NCBI RefSeq assembly: GCF_000214725.1
Contig: NC_015574.1
Span: forward strand, 2,047,001 to 2,111,000
Direction of reading: 5' to 3'
Source of the DNA: Methanobacterium paludis
Lineage (GTDB): Archaea; Methanobacteriota; Methanobacteria; Methanobacteriales; Methanobacteriaceae
Length of the DNA stretch: 64,000 nt
Both the position numbers and the translations under genes were made by a program. Each line of letters begins with the position of its first letter. Positions within the stretch are counted from its first letter, which is position 1. Under the pieces are notes generated by a model. That model saw nothing but the letters and a program-made list of their open reading frames with translations. It did no database searches and was not told the origin of the DNA. Below, piece by piece: positions 9,593-19,248 of this stretch.

Positions 9593-10576
9593 TTAACTGC
9601 ATTCTTTACGCTCTTTTACAAGTTTTAAAAACTCTTTTGAGTTTTTCATTTCCCCCATCTCCCAGTTGTGGACAACAGGGATTCCCTCAATACAGTTCAT
9701 ATCATTCTTGGTATCTAATATAAAGACAGCTTCCGTACCTGTCACTCCTGAAAGGTCCTTCACATTCACAGCCATCTTCTTTAAAATCTGCTGGTTACGG
9801 TTTTTTTCCATGTTAGTTATGAGGGGTCCATCGTTTTTACGAATTTTACGAACCGTTTCAGCTTCAGGCTTTGCAAGTGCATCAAATGGAGTTCTGTTCG
9901 TTTTAATCACACCGAAACCCAGATCAAAAAGTTCTTTTGGCTCCTTTTTAGTTTTATCAGAGATGTTACTCTTTTCTGGCTCAGGAACCCTGAAAAGGTT
10001 AATGGAAAGAGTTATTTTCATGTTCAAAATGCTTTCAAGCATCATTGCAGTTTCTGGAAAAGCTCTAACCATTCCATTCTCATACTTATATATTGTTTCC
10101 CTTGATACATGTGCAAGGTCCGCTAGATCTTTTCGTGAAAGGTTCTGCTCTTCCCTGATCTCTTTTATGATGTTACCGTCTATCTGAACGAAGTATCCTC
10201 CACGATCTGCAAATATTTCAGGGTAAATCTCCTCAATAAGCATACTTCGAAGGGTTTCAAGGGCTATTACAGGTATTCCATGCCTTTCATAGACTACATC
10301 TTCTTCTAAAAATTCATTTTTTGATTTGAGACCTACTATAATTGGCGATGCCAGGAAAGTGTTTGCAACTTTCTTTATTTCCTCAGCCTGTTCCCCTGTA
10401 AACCCGTCAACATTAATTAGAACCTTCATTAAGAGAAGTAAAAAGTCTTTTCTGGCGACCATATCAAAACAGCTTCTATCATATATATTAGAAGTTTCAA
10501 AACCATGACTTGATAGAAGCTCGTTTATTTCAATTAAAATATGATCTCTTTGAGCGGGAATATTAAATTTCTGCAT
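9593..10576 (-). CDS. archaeal HTH-type transcriptional regulator (XRE-like, MTH967 family)
   Basis: A 327-residue regulator of an archaea-specific family. The N-terminal about 120 residues resemble a nuclease-like or ligand domain (YDRSCFDMVARKDFLLLLMK). The XRE-type helix-turn-helix is central, near residues 130-175: REEQNLSRKDLADLAHVSRE followed by TIYKYENG. The C-terminal domain is of unknown function. It is divergent from the tiaS gene with only about 25 bp between start codons, so it may control itself and tiaS. The order HTH regulator to citrate-synthase-like and ATP synthase genes recalls the Methanothermobacter chromosome. Confidence 0.8.
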   Translation of the reverse strand: MQKFNIPAQRDHILIEINELLSSHGFETSNIYDRSCFDMVARKDFLLLLMKVLINVDGFTGEQAEEIKKVANTFLASPIIVGLKSKNEFLEEDVVYERHGIPVIALETLRSMLIEEIYPEIFADRGGYFVQIDGNIIKEIREEQNLSRKDLADLAHVSRETIYKYENGMVRAFPETAMMLESILNMKITLSINLFRVPEPEKSNISDKTKKEPKELFDLGFGVIKTNRTPFDALAKPEAETVRKIRKNDGPLITNMEKNRNQQILKKMAVNVKDLSGVTGTEAVFILDTKNDMNCIEGIPVVHNWEMGEMKNSKEFLKLVKERKECS

Positions 10577-10601
10577 AGTATGGGATCACCTGGTGAACGT
10601 T

Positions 10602-11882
10602 ATGTGTAATATATTATATGTTGGTATCGATGACACAGATTCAAGTGAAGGAATGTGCACAACTTATATAACTTGTGTTATAATTGATGAACTTAAAGAT
10701 TGCGGTTTTGAAATCAAGGGATATCCACGCCTTATACGTCTTAACCCATTTGCAAAGTTCAAAACACGAGGAAACGGTGCTTTATCCTTCAAATTAATTT
10801 TAAAATCAGAAAAAGAAACAAAAAAAGCTAAACAAATCATTTTAGACAGGGTTGAAGAACTATCAGAACTTCAGGATGATAGAACCAACCCCGGTGTAGT
10901 TTTCCACGAGGGAAACATCACCGATGAAAGGATCAAAGATGAACTCAAGGAATTTTCAACTAAAACCATAAGGAACGTCGTCACAATTGAGGATGCAGAA
11001 AAGCTTGCAGATAAAATAGGAGCGGAAACTTTCAAATTCAAAAAGGGAAGGGGTATAATAGGGGCTTTATCTGCCATAGGCTGCCAGCTTGAGGACCATA
11101 CCTACGAACTTCTGGCCTACAGGGTGCCTGAAAACTACGGAACGGAACGGAGGATAGATCATGAATCTGTCCGTGAGATGAACCAGAAAACCTATCCTGA
11201 AACCTTTGACAACGTTGACGATGGTTACATTGCAATAGAACCACACACACCCTGTCCGGTGCTCTACGGAATAAGAGGAGAAAGTCCAGAAGCTGTAAGG
11301 AAAGCTCATAACATTGTTAAAGTTGGAGAGCCTGTAGAAAGGTTCTGTGTATTCAAGACCAACCAGCACACAGATATGCACCTTCAAAGGACAGATAAAA
11401 TTGTTGATATGGAGAAACTAAAATGTTACATCGTTGAGGGAACTGTTAAAGACAAACCTCATTCAATCGAAGGTGGCCACATCATATTCACTCTACAGGA
11501 TGATTCAGGTGAGATAGAATGCGCAGCTTACGAGCCTACCAAAGAATTCAGGGATATTGTAAGAGAATTTGCACCCGGCGACAAGCTCATAGTTTACGGT
11601 GGAATTGGAGAGAAAGGAACGTTGAACGTCGAAAAACTCAAGATTTTAGAGCTTGCACATGTTTACAAAACTTTAAACCCAATGTGCGAATGTGGAAAAC
11701 GTATGAAGTCCGCTGGAAGCGATAAGGGTTATAAGTGTCCTAAATGCGGTAAAAAACTACGTGACGGCTCAAAAGATATGGTTGAGATTCAAAGAAACAT
11801 TGAAAAAGGTTTCTATGAAGTTCCACCGTCTGCAAGAAGACATTTAAGTAAACCACTTGTTAGAATGCTTAAAAACAGTTGA
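10602..11882 (+). CDS. tiaS: tRNA(Ile2) 2-agmatinylcytidine synthetase
   Basis: A 426-residue enzyme that converts C34 of the tRNA-Ile2 anticodon to agmatidine so that it reads AUA. The N-terminus is the diagnostic LYVGIDDTDSSEGMCTTY. The middle carries the kinase-like catalytic region, then an OB fold (near residues 275-345) and a C-terminal zinc ribbon with CECGKRM and KCPKCGKKL. A GTG at 10593 is in frame, but GGTGA at 10592-10596 places the ribosome on the ATG at 10602. Essential in most archaea. Confidence 0.92.
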   Translation: MCNILYVGIDDTDSSEGMCTTYITCVIIDELKDCGFEIKGYPRLIRLNPFAKFKTRGNGALSFKLILKSEKETKKAKQIILDRVEELSELQDDRTNPGVVFHEGNITDERIKDELKEFSTKTIRNVVTIEDAEKLADKIGAETFKFKKGRGIIGALSAIGCQLEDHTYELLAYRVPENYGTERRIDHESVREMNQKTYPETFDNVDDGYIAIEPHTPCPVLYGIRGESPEAVRKAHNIVKVGEPVERFCVFKTNQHTDMHLQRTDKIVDMEKLKCYIVEGTVKDKPHSIEGGHIIFTLQDDSGEIECAAYEPTKEFRDIVREFAPGDKLIVYGGIGEKGTLNVEKLKILELAHVYKTLNPMCECGKRMKSAGSDKGYKCPKCGKKLRDGSKDMVEIQRNIEKGFYEVPPSARRHLSKPLVRMLKNS

Positions 11883-12197
11883 ATCATGAGTTAAAACAAG
11901 TTTTGATATCGTTATTTGATCTATGCTTGAGTATACCCTATTTTTTCTTCCATTTAATTTTTTTAAGTTTAAAGCTTTTTTTAACAATTTAACGCCTAAA
12001 ACGTGTCTTTGTAGTTCATTATTTAATTTAAGCTTAAAACGTATTTTTAAATTTATTATGATTAATTCAAGATTTTTTTCCTTGTAATTTTTTCTAAATT
12101 TCACATATTATTAAGATATGTGAATCAAGAGGATTAAATCGAATATTGATGAAGATATGAGATGTAATGTATGAATAAATAATTGATCCAAAAAGTT
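11883..12197. other. intergenic, AT-rich
   Basis: A 315-bp gap with no convincing gene or structure. Two related AAAACGT strings are present but nothing supports a function. Confidence 0.45.
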
Positions 12198-13754
12198 ATG
12201 TTCAATGCAGACAGCTTATCATCAATGATAACTGAAAAACTAGCAGACTTCATAATTCAAACAGAATATGATAAAATCCCAAAAAACGCAGTGGAAAAGG
12301 CAAAACTCTGCTTTCTGGACTTTTTAGGGGTTGCATTGAGGGGATCCCAGAGTAAAAGTGGGGTTATTGTAACAAATATATTGGAAGATGGTTTGAAAGA
12401 TGCTGACGAATCAACAGTTCTGGGGCACCAAAAGGCCAGTCCACTTGATGCAAGTCTTGCAAACGGTATTTTTGCTCATTCACTTGATCTGGACGATGGC
12501 CACAGGCTTGCACAGCTACATCCTGGATGTTGCGTCATACCAGCCGCACTTTCCCTCTGCGAATCCCGAAACAAAAGCGGAAAAGATTTTATAAGTTCAG
12601 TTGTAGTTGGATATGAAACTGCGATTGCCCTGGGAATGCTTGTAAATCCCAATCATCGCACACTTGGTTTTCACAGTACAGGAACCTGCGGAGCATTTGG
12701 AGCCGCAGCTGCTGCCTGTAAATCCATGAATCTAAAATATAATGAAATTTTAAACACTTTAGGACTTGCAGGAACCCAGGCAGCAGGATTACTGGAATCG
12801 GACCACGCAGGCAGTATGGGAAAACATCTTCACGCAGGTAAAGCTGCCCAATCAGGAGTATTATCTGCTTTACTTGCAAGAAATGGCTTTACTGGAGCTA
12901 AATCCATAATAGATGGGAAAGAAGGATTTTTAAATGCAATGGTGTATCCTAATATTGAAATGGACGATAACAAAACAGATAATATTAAAATTGATGATGG
13001 AACAGACGCTGTTAAGACAGATGATAAATCAAACGATACTAATAATGGTAAAAATAAAAATGGAAGCAGACAGATCGATCTGGACAAATATCATATTTCA
13101 GACGTTTATTTTAAAAAATACCCAGTTTGCAGGCATTTACACTCTACAATAGACGCAACGCTTGATATTTTAAATCAAGTGAATTTGGATAATTCAGATG
13201 GTTTGAGAGACGTGAATGGCATAACAAGTGAACAAATTCATAAAATAACCGTTAAAACCTATAAAATCACAGCAGGACATGACAACTACCATCCTGAAAC
13301 TATCGAAGCTTTAAGGCAGAGCCTGCCCGTGAGTCTTGCAATTGCAATTTCTAAGGGCAATTTGAACTTAAATAACCTTGAAATAACTGAAGATATAAAA
13401 AAAATTTCAAATAAAATAGTTATAGAACATGATGCAAATTTTGATGAATTATATCCCCTCATGAGGCCTTCCGAAGTTAGAGTAACAATAACCAATAAAA
13501 CGAATGGAGATTACAGTAAAACATACAACAAACATGTTGATCTACCTCAAGGAGAACCTGAAAATCCATTTAAAAAAGATGTTATTATTGAAAAATTCCA
13601 TGATTTGAATCCTGAAGTTGATCTGGATGTTCTAAAAGTTATTGATGATATTGAGTTGTATAGAATGGGCGACCTTATGGATATCTTAAATGAAGAATTT
13701 AAATTAATAAATACTTCCAAAAATTTGAATAAACCTGAAATAAAGAGCATTTAA
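12198..13754 (+). CDS. MmgE/PrpD family protein
   Basis: About 518 residues of the MmgE/PrpD fold (2-methylcitrate dehydratase and related enzymes). Family features: CFLDFLGVALRGS near the N-terminus, DLDDGHRLAQLHPGCCVIPA near residue 100, and HLHAGKAAQSGVLSALLA near residue 215. Between about residues 250 and 300 lies a D/N/K-rich low-complexity insertion that most family members lack, immediately before the conserved KYPVCRHLHSTIDA. Start is uncertain: a TTG at 12183 and ATGs at 12198 and 12225 are in frame and none has a clear ribosome binding site. Substrate unknown; neighbours suggest a tricarboxylic or hydroxy-acid substrate. Confidence 0.75.
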   Translation: MFNADSLSSMITEKLADFIIQTEYDKIPKNAVEKAKLCFLDFLGVALRGSQSKSGVIVTNILEDGLKDADESTVLGHQKASPLDASLANGIFAHSLDLDDGHRLAQLHPGCCVIPAALSLCESRNKSGKDFISSVVVGYETAIALGMLVNPNHRTLGFHSTGTCGAFGAAAAACKSMNLKYNEILNTLGLAGTQAAGLLESDHAGSMGKHLHAGKAAQSGVLSALLARNGFTGAKSIIDGKEGFLNAMVYPNIEMDDNKTDNIKIDDGTDAVKTDDKSNDTNNGKNKNGSRQIDLDKYHISDVYFKKYPVCRHLHSTIDATLDILNQVNLDNSDGLRDVNGITSEQIHKITVKTYKITAGHDNYHPETIEALRQSLPVSLAIAISKGNLNLNNLEITEDIKKISNKIVIEHDANFDELYPLMRPSEVRVTITNKTNGDYSKTYNKHVDLPQGEPENPFKKDVIIEKFHDLNPEVDLDVLKVIDDIELYRMGDLMDILNEEFKLINTSKNLNKPEIKSI

Positions 13755-13975
13755 TGTCTAAATAACTGAACAACCAAATATACATTTACCAATAACCCCA
13801 TATTATAGTCTCAAAATAATTTAATCTCAAATAATTGAATCACTAAACTTTCAATAACAAAATAAATACCTCTTCAATGAATTTAAACATCAACAAGGAT
13901 ACAAAAATGGATACTACAAACATTTAACAGTTTAAAATAGATAGATGATTAAATAAATGATTAAAAGGTGATTTT

Positions 13976-14878
13976 ATGCAAACAGAGGATTTTCTTGATG
14001 GAATTGGGATAAACAAATGCAATGACAACCTAAAAGAATCAGAAAAAAGGTTCCCTGACGGTGCTCAGTACAGATTTGAGGTTCCAGGCATTCAAAAACC
14101 TGCTGCGATGGCCGCCCTTATTGATACGGCCGATAAGTACGACGTTAAAGTCCACAGGGTCACCCAAACCAAGGGAATAATGCTTCTCACAGACTCTGAA
14201 ATCGAAGCTATGATTAACATGGCAAAATCTTCCAAAATAGAGCTTTTTTTAAGTGTTGGACCCCGTGCAACCTATGATACAAGCGCATCTGCAAATACAA
14301 AAGAAGGTGCAAGGATCGGATACAGATTAAGAGGGTATAAAAATCTTGTATATGCCATAGAAGATGTCAAGAGGGCCGTAAATTTAGGAGTCAAAGGTAT
14401 AGTCATCTATGATGAAGGTTTATTGTGGGTGCTTGGTAAAATGCGCAGTGCTGGAGAACTGCCTGAAAATGTGCATTTCAAGGTTTCTGCCCACTGTGGA
14501 CACGGTAACCCTGCATCCGCAAAGCTTTTAGAAGAGATTGGGGCTGATTCTTTTAACCCTGTGCGTGACCTTCAGATACCAATGATGTCAGCCATCCGCC
14601 GGGCCATAAATATTTCCATAGACCTTCACATGGAAAATCCGAAGTCTTCAGGTGGTTTTATAAGACACTACGAAGCCCCCGAAATCATAAAGGCAGTTGC
14701 ACCAGTTTACCTTAAAACAGGAGGAGCCGTGGCAGCCCATCATGGATGGGATACAACTGAGGCCCAGGCTGCAGAACGTGTGCGACAGGTTTTCCTGGTT
14801 CAAAGTATGATAGATCGTTACTATCCTGATGCAAAGATTTCAAATGTTGGTGCAAAAGATATGGCAATTCCAGAATGA
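13976..14878 (+). CDS. U32-peptidase-like TIM-barrel protein
   Basis: A 300-residue protein with beta/alpha-barrel periodicity. KFSAHCGHGNPAS-type and IGADSFNPVRDLQIPMMSAI segments resemble the barrel domain of U32-family proteins, which act in hydroxylation or modification chemistry as well as peptidase roles. It also contains KVHRVTQTKGIMLLTDSEIE near the N-terminus. No proven catalytic residues are identified. A clear ribosome binding site (AAAAGGTGATTTTATG) supports the start. It lies between the PrpD-like and fumarase-like genes, so a role in the same pathway is possible. Confidence 0.5.
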   Translation: MQTEDFLDGIGINKCNDNLKESEKRFPDGAQYRFEVPGIQKPAAMAALIDTADKYDVKVHRVTQTKGIMLLTDSEIEAMINMAKSSKIELFLSVGPRATYDTSASANTKEGARIGYRLRGYKNLVYAIEDVKRAVNLGVKGIVIYDEGLLWVLGKMRSAGELPENVHFKVSAHCGHGNPASAKLLEEIGADSFNPVRDLQIPMMSAIRRAINISIDLHMENPKSSGGFIRHYEAPEIIKAVAPVYLKTGGAVAAHHGWDTTEAQAAERVRQVFLVQSMIDRYYPDAKISNVGAKDMAIPE

Positions 14879-15069
14879 TAAAATTTCAAGTGATAATTAT
14901 TTCCCATATATTATTTTATTTTCAATTTAAAACTTAGAAAAGAGATTAAGTGTAAAAGTAAGATTTTTATAATTGAAACTTAAAGGTATCTTAAGGGTAT
15001 AATCAAAATTTAGATGAGGAATTATTAATTTAATACAAACTTATTCAATTTATCCCGGGACGTATTTTA

Positions 15070-15936
15070 ATGGAAATAGCTCATCTCGTTAAAAATGCAG
15101 TTATCGAAGCCAGCACCACCTTCCGTGAAGACCAGCTCGATGCTTACAGACAAGCACTTAACGATGAAACCAATGAAAATACCAAGTGGGTTTTCGAACT
15201 TTTACTTGAAAATGCAGACATAGCAAAGCGTGAAAAGGTCCCACTATGCGATGACACAGGTATTCCACATATTTATATCGAGATCGGGAATGAAGTTCTG
15301 CTTCCAAGCTGCTTTTTCCAGGAGATAAGATCAGGTGTCGAAGCAGGTTTGAGGGCACTTCCAGCAAGGCCTATGGCTGTCCATGGAAATGATATTGAAC
15401 GAATAGAACAGAGTAAAGGTCTTTACGATGACCCTGGTAAATTGGTGCCTGCCCCATTTTTAATGGACACTGTACCAGGTGAAGGTGTCAGGATTCATGT
15501 GCTCATGTTGGGTGGAGGTCCCGAGATCAGATCCCACACTTATAAAGTTTTCCATAAACGGGATCATAGAAAAGTATTTGGGGATGTTGTAACATGGTTG
15601 AGATCAGAGGTTCCAATGCTTGGATGCACTCCATGTATTCCTGCTATTGGCATTGGTAGAACTCATTTTGAAGCTTCATCCCTCATGCTGAAAGCAATGG
15701 CCTATGGGGATCTTAACAGACAGTCCGAAACGGAAAATTTCATAACTGAATCTTTGAACAGCTCAATGATTGGTGCTCTGGGTATTGGAGGTTCTGTAAC
15801 AGCATTAGGATCATTTATTAAAGTAGGTCCTCAAAGGGCCAGTGGTGTTAGAATAGTGTGTGTCAGACCTTGCTGCTGCATGGAACCCAGAAGATCGTCT
15901 GTTTATTTACCTTCTAAAACCATGGAAGGATATTAA
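15070..15936 (+). CDS. class I fumarase/tartrate dehydratase alpha-subunit paralogue
   Basis: A 288-residue homologue of the alpha subunit of iron-sulfur hydro-lyases. All three cluster cysteines appear retained: PLCDDTG (normally CQDTG), MLGCTPCIPAIGIGRTHFE, and PCCCMEPRRSS (normally C-x3-RR). The glycine-rich GALGIGGSVTALG segment is also kept. The substrate loop usually reading KGGGSEN is changed to LGGGPEIRSHTYKVFHKRD. No beta subunit gene is adjacent. These changes suggest a paralogue with another hydroxy-acid substrate rather than the housekeeping fumarase. The citrate-synthase-like gene follows 11 bp later, so they are probably cotranscribed. Confidence 0.75.
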   Translation: MEIAHLVKNAVIEASTTFREDQLDAYRQALNDETNENTKWVFELLLENADIAKREKVPLCDDTGIPHIYIEIGNEVLLPSCFFQEIRSGVEAGLRALPARPMAVHGNDIERIEQSKGLYDDPGKLVPAPFLMDTVPGEGVRIHVLMLGGGPEIRSHTYKVFHKRDHRKVFGDVVTWLRSEVPMLGCTPCIPAIGIGRTHFEASSLMLKAMAYGDLNRQSETENFITESLNSSMIGALGIGGSVTALGSFIKVGPQRASGVRIVCVRPCCCMEPRRSSVYLPSKTMEGY

Positions 15937-15947
15937 AGTGATTATAT

Positions 15948-16811
15948 ATGGCAACTGAAAGAAAAACTGTGGAAGAAATGCTTAAACTTAGTGCTCCAAA
16001 ATGGAGAACTGCTATAACCAAAATTGAGCCAAATAAAATCATAACCAGAGGATATTCGCAGGAAGATCTAATTGGGAATATATCATTTCCTGAAATGGTT
16101 TACCTACTACTGAAAGGGGATATTCCATCTGAAAATGAATCAAAAATGCTTGAATCAGTTCTGGTTTCCTTCTGTGATCATGGTATAACACCTCCAAGCA
16201 CCCAGGTCGCGAGGCTTATGGCATCCACAGGTTCTCCAATGAATTCATGCGTTTCAGGAGGAATTTTGTCCTTTGGAAAGTATCATGCAGGAGCCCTGGA
16301 AAGTTCCATGAGGGTTCTCCAGGAAGTGGTTCAGAAAGGTGTTGGAGGTCACACCGGACCTTTAAAGTCACACCACGATATCAATGCCGTTACAGAAATT
16401 CTCGTGGAAGAATTCCTTGAAAATGGTGAAAAAGTACCTGGTTTTGGACATAGATATCACACTGAAGACCCTCGGGCACGTAAGCTCATTAAACTCGCAA
16501 AAAAGTATGGATGTTCAGGAATACACACAGAATTTGCCCGTGCAATAGAAGACCGATTATACGAAATGAAAGGAATCCGAATGAATGTAGATGGAGCTAA
16601 TTCAGGCATACTTTCAGACATGGGTTTTGACTGGAAGCTGGGGACGGGTATCTTCATGATTGGAAGATTACCAGCAATTGTTTCCCATGTATATGAAGAA
16701 AAAACAAGTGAATCCCCATTCAGAAAGCTCTTTGAAGTTGATGAAATACATTACAATGGTGTTGAGGAGGGGAAAATTGACATTTTAAAAAAGCTTGCGA
16801 ACAAAGAATGA
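15948..16811 (+). CDS. citryl-CoA lyase / citrate synthase family protein
   Basis: A 287-residue short citrate-synthase fold protein. Catalytic motifs are visible: VPGFGHRYH near residue 165 (the GxGH histidine) and RMNVDGANSGILSDMGFD near residue 210 (catalytic aspartate region), as well as GGHTGPLKSHHDINAV. At under 300 residues it lacks the N-terminal extension of full citrate synthase, matching citryl-CoA lyase or the small archaeal form. It is in an operon with the fumarase-alpha paralogue. Direction of reaction and acyl-CoA partner are unknown. Confidence 0.75.
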   Translation: MATERKTVEEMLKLSAPKWRTAITKIEPNKIITRGYSQEDLIGNISFPEMVYLLLKGDIPSENESKMLESVLVSFCDHGITPPSTQVARLMASTGSPMNSCVSGGILSFGKYHAGALESSMRVLQEVVQKGVGGHTGPLKSHHDINAVTEILVEEFLENGEKVPGFGHRYHTEDPRARKLIKLAKKYGCSGIHTEFARAIEDRLYEMKGIRMNVDGANSGILSDMGFDWKLGTGIFMIGRLPAIVSHVYEEKTSESPFRKLFEVDEIHYNGVEEGKIDILKKLANKE

Positions 16812-16865
16812 TTATAGAATAAATAGGTATAGAAGAAATATGGGCTCGAAAATTAAATAGTAAAA

Positions 16866-16890
16866 GATAAATATAACTCTAAATAGAGTT
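16866..16890 (+). promoter_or_regulatory. TATA box and palindromic operator of the ATP synthase operon
   Basis: A TATA-like GATAAATATA (16866-16875) is directly followed by the perfect palindrome AACTCTA-AA-TAGAGTT at 16875-16890. With the GGTGAT ribosome binding site at 16902-16907 and ATG at 16912, the palindrome falls between TATA box and expected start of transcription, a classical repressor position. Confidence 0.5.
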
Positions 16891-16911
16891 TGGCATATCA
16901 TGGTGATTTAA

Positions 16912-17226
16912 ATGACAACGATATCGGAAGCTATTACTACCATTAAAAAGGCTGAAAATGACGCTGATAAGCTGATAGAAGATGCTACCCGTAAATCAAC
17001 AGAAATGATAGAGGAATCTCGTTCAAAATCTGAAGAAGTTATGGGAGAAGCTAAGAAGGATGCTAATGAAAAATCAGAGTCAATTATATTTGAAGCCGAA
17101 ACTAAGGCTAAAAAAGAAGCCTATCAAATATCCAACAAAACAAATGAAGAAATAGAAGTTATGAAGGGAAAAGCTACAGATATGGTCGATGAGGCCGTAG
17201 CTGTAATAGTTAAAAGCGTTTTATAG
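16912..17226 (+). CDS. ahaH: A-type ATP synthase subunit H (peripheral stalk)
   Basis: A 104-residue, almost wholly alpha-helical coiled-coil protein rich in E, K and A, beginning MTTISEAITTIKKAENDADK. Subunit H pairs with subunit E to form the peripheral stalk that joins A1 to subunit I. It is the first gene of the ATP synthase operon, with GGTGAT as ribosome binding site. The next gene starts after one base. Confidence 0.85.
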   Translation: MTTISEAITTIKKAENDADKLIEDATRKSTEMIEESRSKSEEVMGEAKKDANEKSESIIFEAETKAKKEAYQISNKTNEEIEVMKGKATDMVDEAVAVIVKSVL

Positions 17227-17227
17227 T

Positions 17228-19243
17228 GTGAATACAATGTTCAAACCAGCGAAAATGAATAAGCTCAAGGTAATAACCTTGGACAAGTACGCTGATTCTG
17301 CAGTGAATTCACTTCATGAAGATGGAATTGTACAAATCTACGACATCTCAGAAAGAATTCAGAATGATGCAGAATGGAAACAGATACTTAAACCCTCAAA
17401 AGCAAACCCCCATACAGGTAAAGTATCATCTCTTCTCATGAAAACCTCGGGAATCGCGGATTTCCTTGAATCCATGGAGAAGGGAAAAGGAGGCATAAAA
17501 AATACCCTAAAAGGTTTTATTAACCCACCTATAATTGAAAAGAAAGAGATAAAAGTTCTTAGTACAGAAGATCTTATTGAGAAAGCAGAATCTACAATTG
17601 CAGATGTTGAGTCCAAAACCAAATCCATTGAAGCACAGTTAAATCAGTTGGATGCTGAGAAAAGTGCATTGGACGATGCATATAAGGTTGCAGATGAACT
17701 AAAATATTTTGACGTTGATCTTGCTAATTTAGATGAATCAAAGTATACATCAATTATAACAGGTAAAATACCAGTTTCTAACCTTGAAAAGTTCAAGGAA
17801 AATGCAGCTGCTGTTACTGATGAAGTTCTTATTTTTGAAGTTCCTATTGATTCTAAAAAATCGAAAAATAAAGAGATCTCACAAACTATTATTATCATAA
17901 CCTTATCAAAGTACGGTGAAGAATTCACAGGACTCCTAAGAAGACTGGAATTTGATAAATTCGATGTTTCAGGAATTTCAGGTAAACCTGAAGAAGTGAT
18001 GAAAAATTCTGAAACTCGAGTTCAGGCCATAGAAACTGAAAAAGAAACTCATTTTGACGAACTTGCAGTTATTGCAGATGAATGGAAGGATAAACTTCTA
18101 ATTCTTAAAGAACAGCTGGAAGTTGAAAAAGAGAGAAATGAAATATATTCTTCATTTGGTGAAACAGAACACACAATGATGTTTGAGGCCTGGGTTCCAG
18201 TAAAACGGATGAAAAAAGCCCTGGAAATAATTGACAAATCCACTGAAGGTTATTCAGTTGTTGAAGTATCGGATCCAGATGAAGAAAAAGATGATATTCC
18301 TAGTCATCTCGAAAATCCGCGCTTTGCAAAGCCTTATGAAACGTTAGTGGATATGTATTCACCTCCAAATTATAAGGAGATAGATCCAACCATTTTCGTG
18401 GCAATTATGTTCCCATTCTTCTTTGGGTACTGTCTTACCGACGCAGGTTATGGTATAATTGATGCAATTATCGGATATCTTCTCTACAGAGGACTTGGAC
18501 GAAGCAACAAAACAATGCGTAATTTCGGCCTCATATTCATTGCTTGTGGTGTATGGGCATTCATACTCGGAATGGTAACCAATGGTTTCATAGGAGATTT
18601 AGTGCCAAGATTTGTTATGGGAAACACAAGTGGAATGCTTCCAACAGTTATTCCGGCATTTAACGCATTCGTACACCCTGAAAACATACTTTACATGGCT
18701 TTAATAATTGGTATACTTCATATCAACCTCGGATTAATCATGGGTGCACGTAACAACATAATAAATGGAAAAATCGGAGAAGCACTTGGTTCTCAAATTG
18801 ATTGGATAATTCTAGAGTTAGCTATTGTACTTTATTTAGTCACAGGCTCAGCCATTATTGGAGGAGTTGTTGCAGTAATAGCAATTGGAATAATGATGTA
18901 TTACAACGGAGTCATGGGAATCATGGACATACTGAGTTTCCTTGGAACAATACTATCTTATTCCCGTTTACTGGCACTTTGTCTTTCAACAGGTGGAATA
19001 GCAATGACAGTCAACATCCTAGCACAGTTATCCGGAAATATGATACCATACATAGGCATTATTCTGGCTCCAATAATATTCATTGGAGGACACATATTCA
19101 ACCTGGCTTTCCAGAGTTTAGGTGCATTTATACATTCATTACGTTTACATTACGTCGAATTTTTCAGTCAATTTTACGAGGGTGGAAGTTCAAAATTCAA
19201 ACCCTTCCAAGCTGAAAGAAAACTTACGAAAATTAGGAGGTAA
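17228..19243 (+). CDS. atpI: A-type ATP synthase subunit I (a/stator)
   Basis: A 671-residue membrane subunit forming the proton or sodium half-channels against the K ring. The N-terminal about 340 residues are soluble with coiled coils that bind the peripheral stalks. The C-terminal half has about seven or eight transmembrane segments, starting at FVAIMFPFFFGYCLTDAGYG, with the conserved arginine region SYSRLLALCLSTGGIA and the end LRLHYVEFFSQFYEGGSSKF. Start is a GTG at 17228 or the ATG at 17237; both are plausible. Confidence 0.92.
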   Translation: MNTMFKPAKMNKLKVITLDKYADSAVNSLHEDGIVQIYDISERIQNDAEWKQILKPSKANPHTGKVSSLLMKTSGIADFLESMEKGKGGIKNTLKGFINPPIIEKKEIKVLSTEDLIEKAESTIADVESKTKSIEAQLNQLDAEKSALDDAYKVADELKYFDVDLANLDESKYTSIITGKIPVSNLEKFKENAAAVTDEVLIFEVPIDSKKSKNKEISQTIIIITLSKYGEEFTGLLRRLEFDKFDVSGISGKPEEVMKNSETRVQAIETEKETHFDELAVIADEWKDKLLILKEQLEVEKERNEIYSSFGETEHTMMFEAWVPVKRMKKALEIIDKSTEGYSVVEVSDPDEEKDDIPSHLENPRFAKPYETLVDMYSPPNYKEIDPTIFVAIMFPFFFGYCLTDAGYGIIDAIIGYLLYRGLGRSNKTMRNFGLIFIACGVWAFILGMVTNGFIGDLVPRFVMGNTSGMLPTVIPAFNAFVHPENILYMALIIGILHINLGLIMGARNNIINGKIGEALGSQIDWIILELAIVLYLVTGSAIIGGVVAVIAIGIMMYYNGVMGIMDILSFLGTILSYSRLLALCLSTGGIAMTVNILAQLSGNMIPYIGIILAPIIFIGGHIFNLAFQSLGAFIHSLRLHYVEFFSQFYEGGSSKFKPFQAERKLTKIRR

Positions 19244-19248
19244 ATTAA

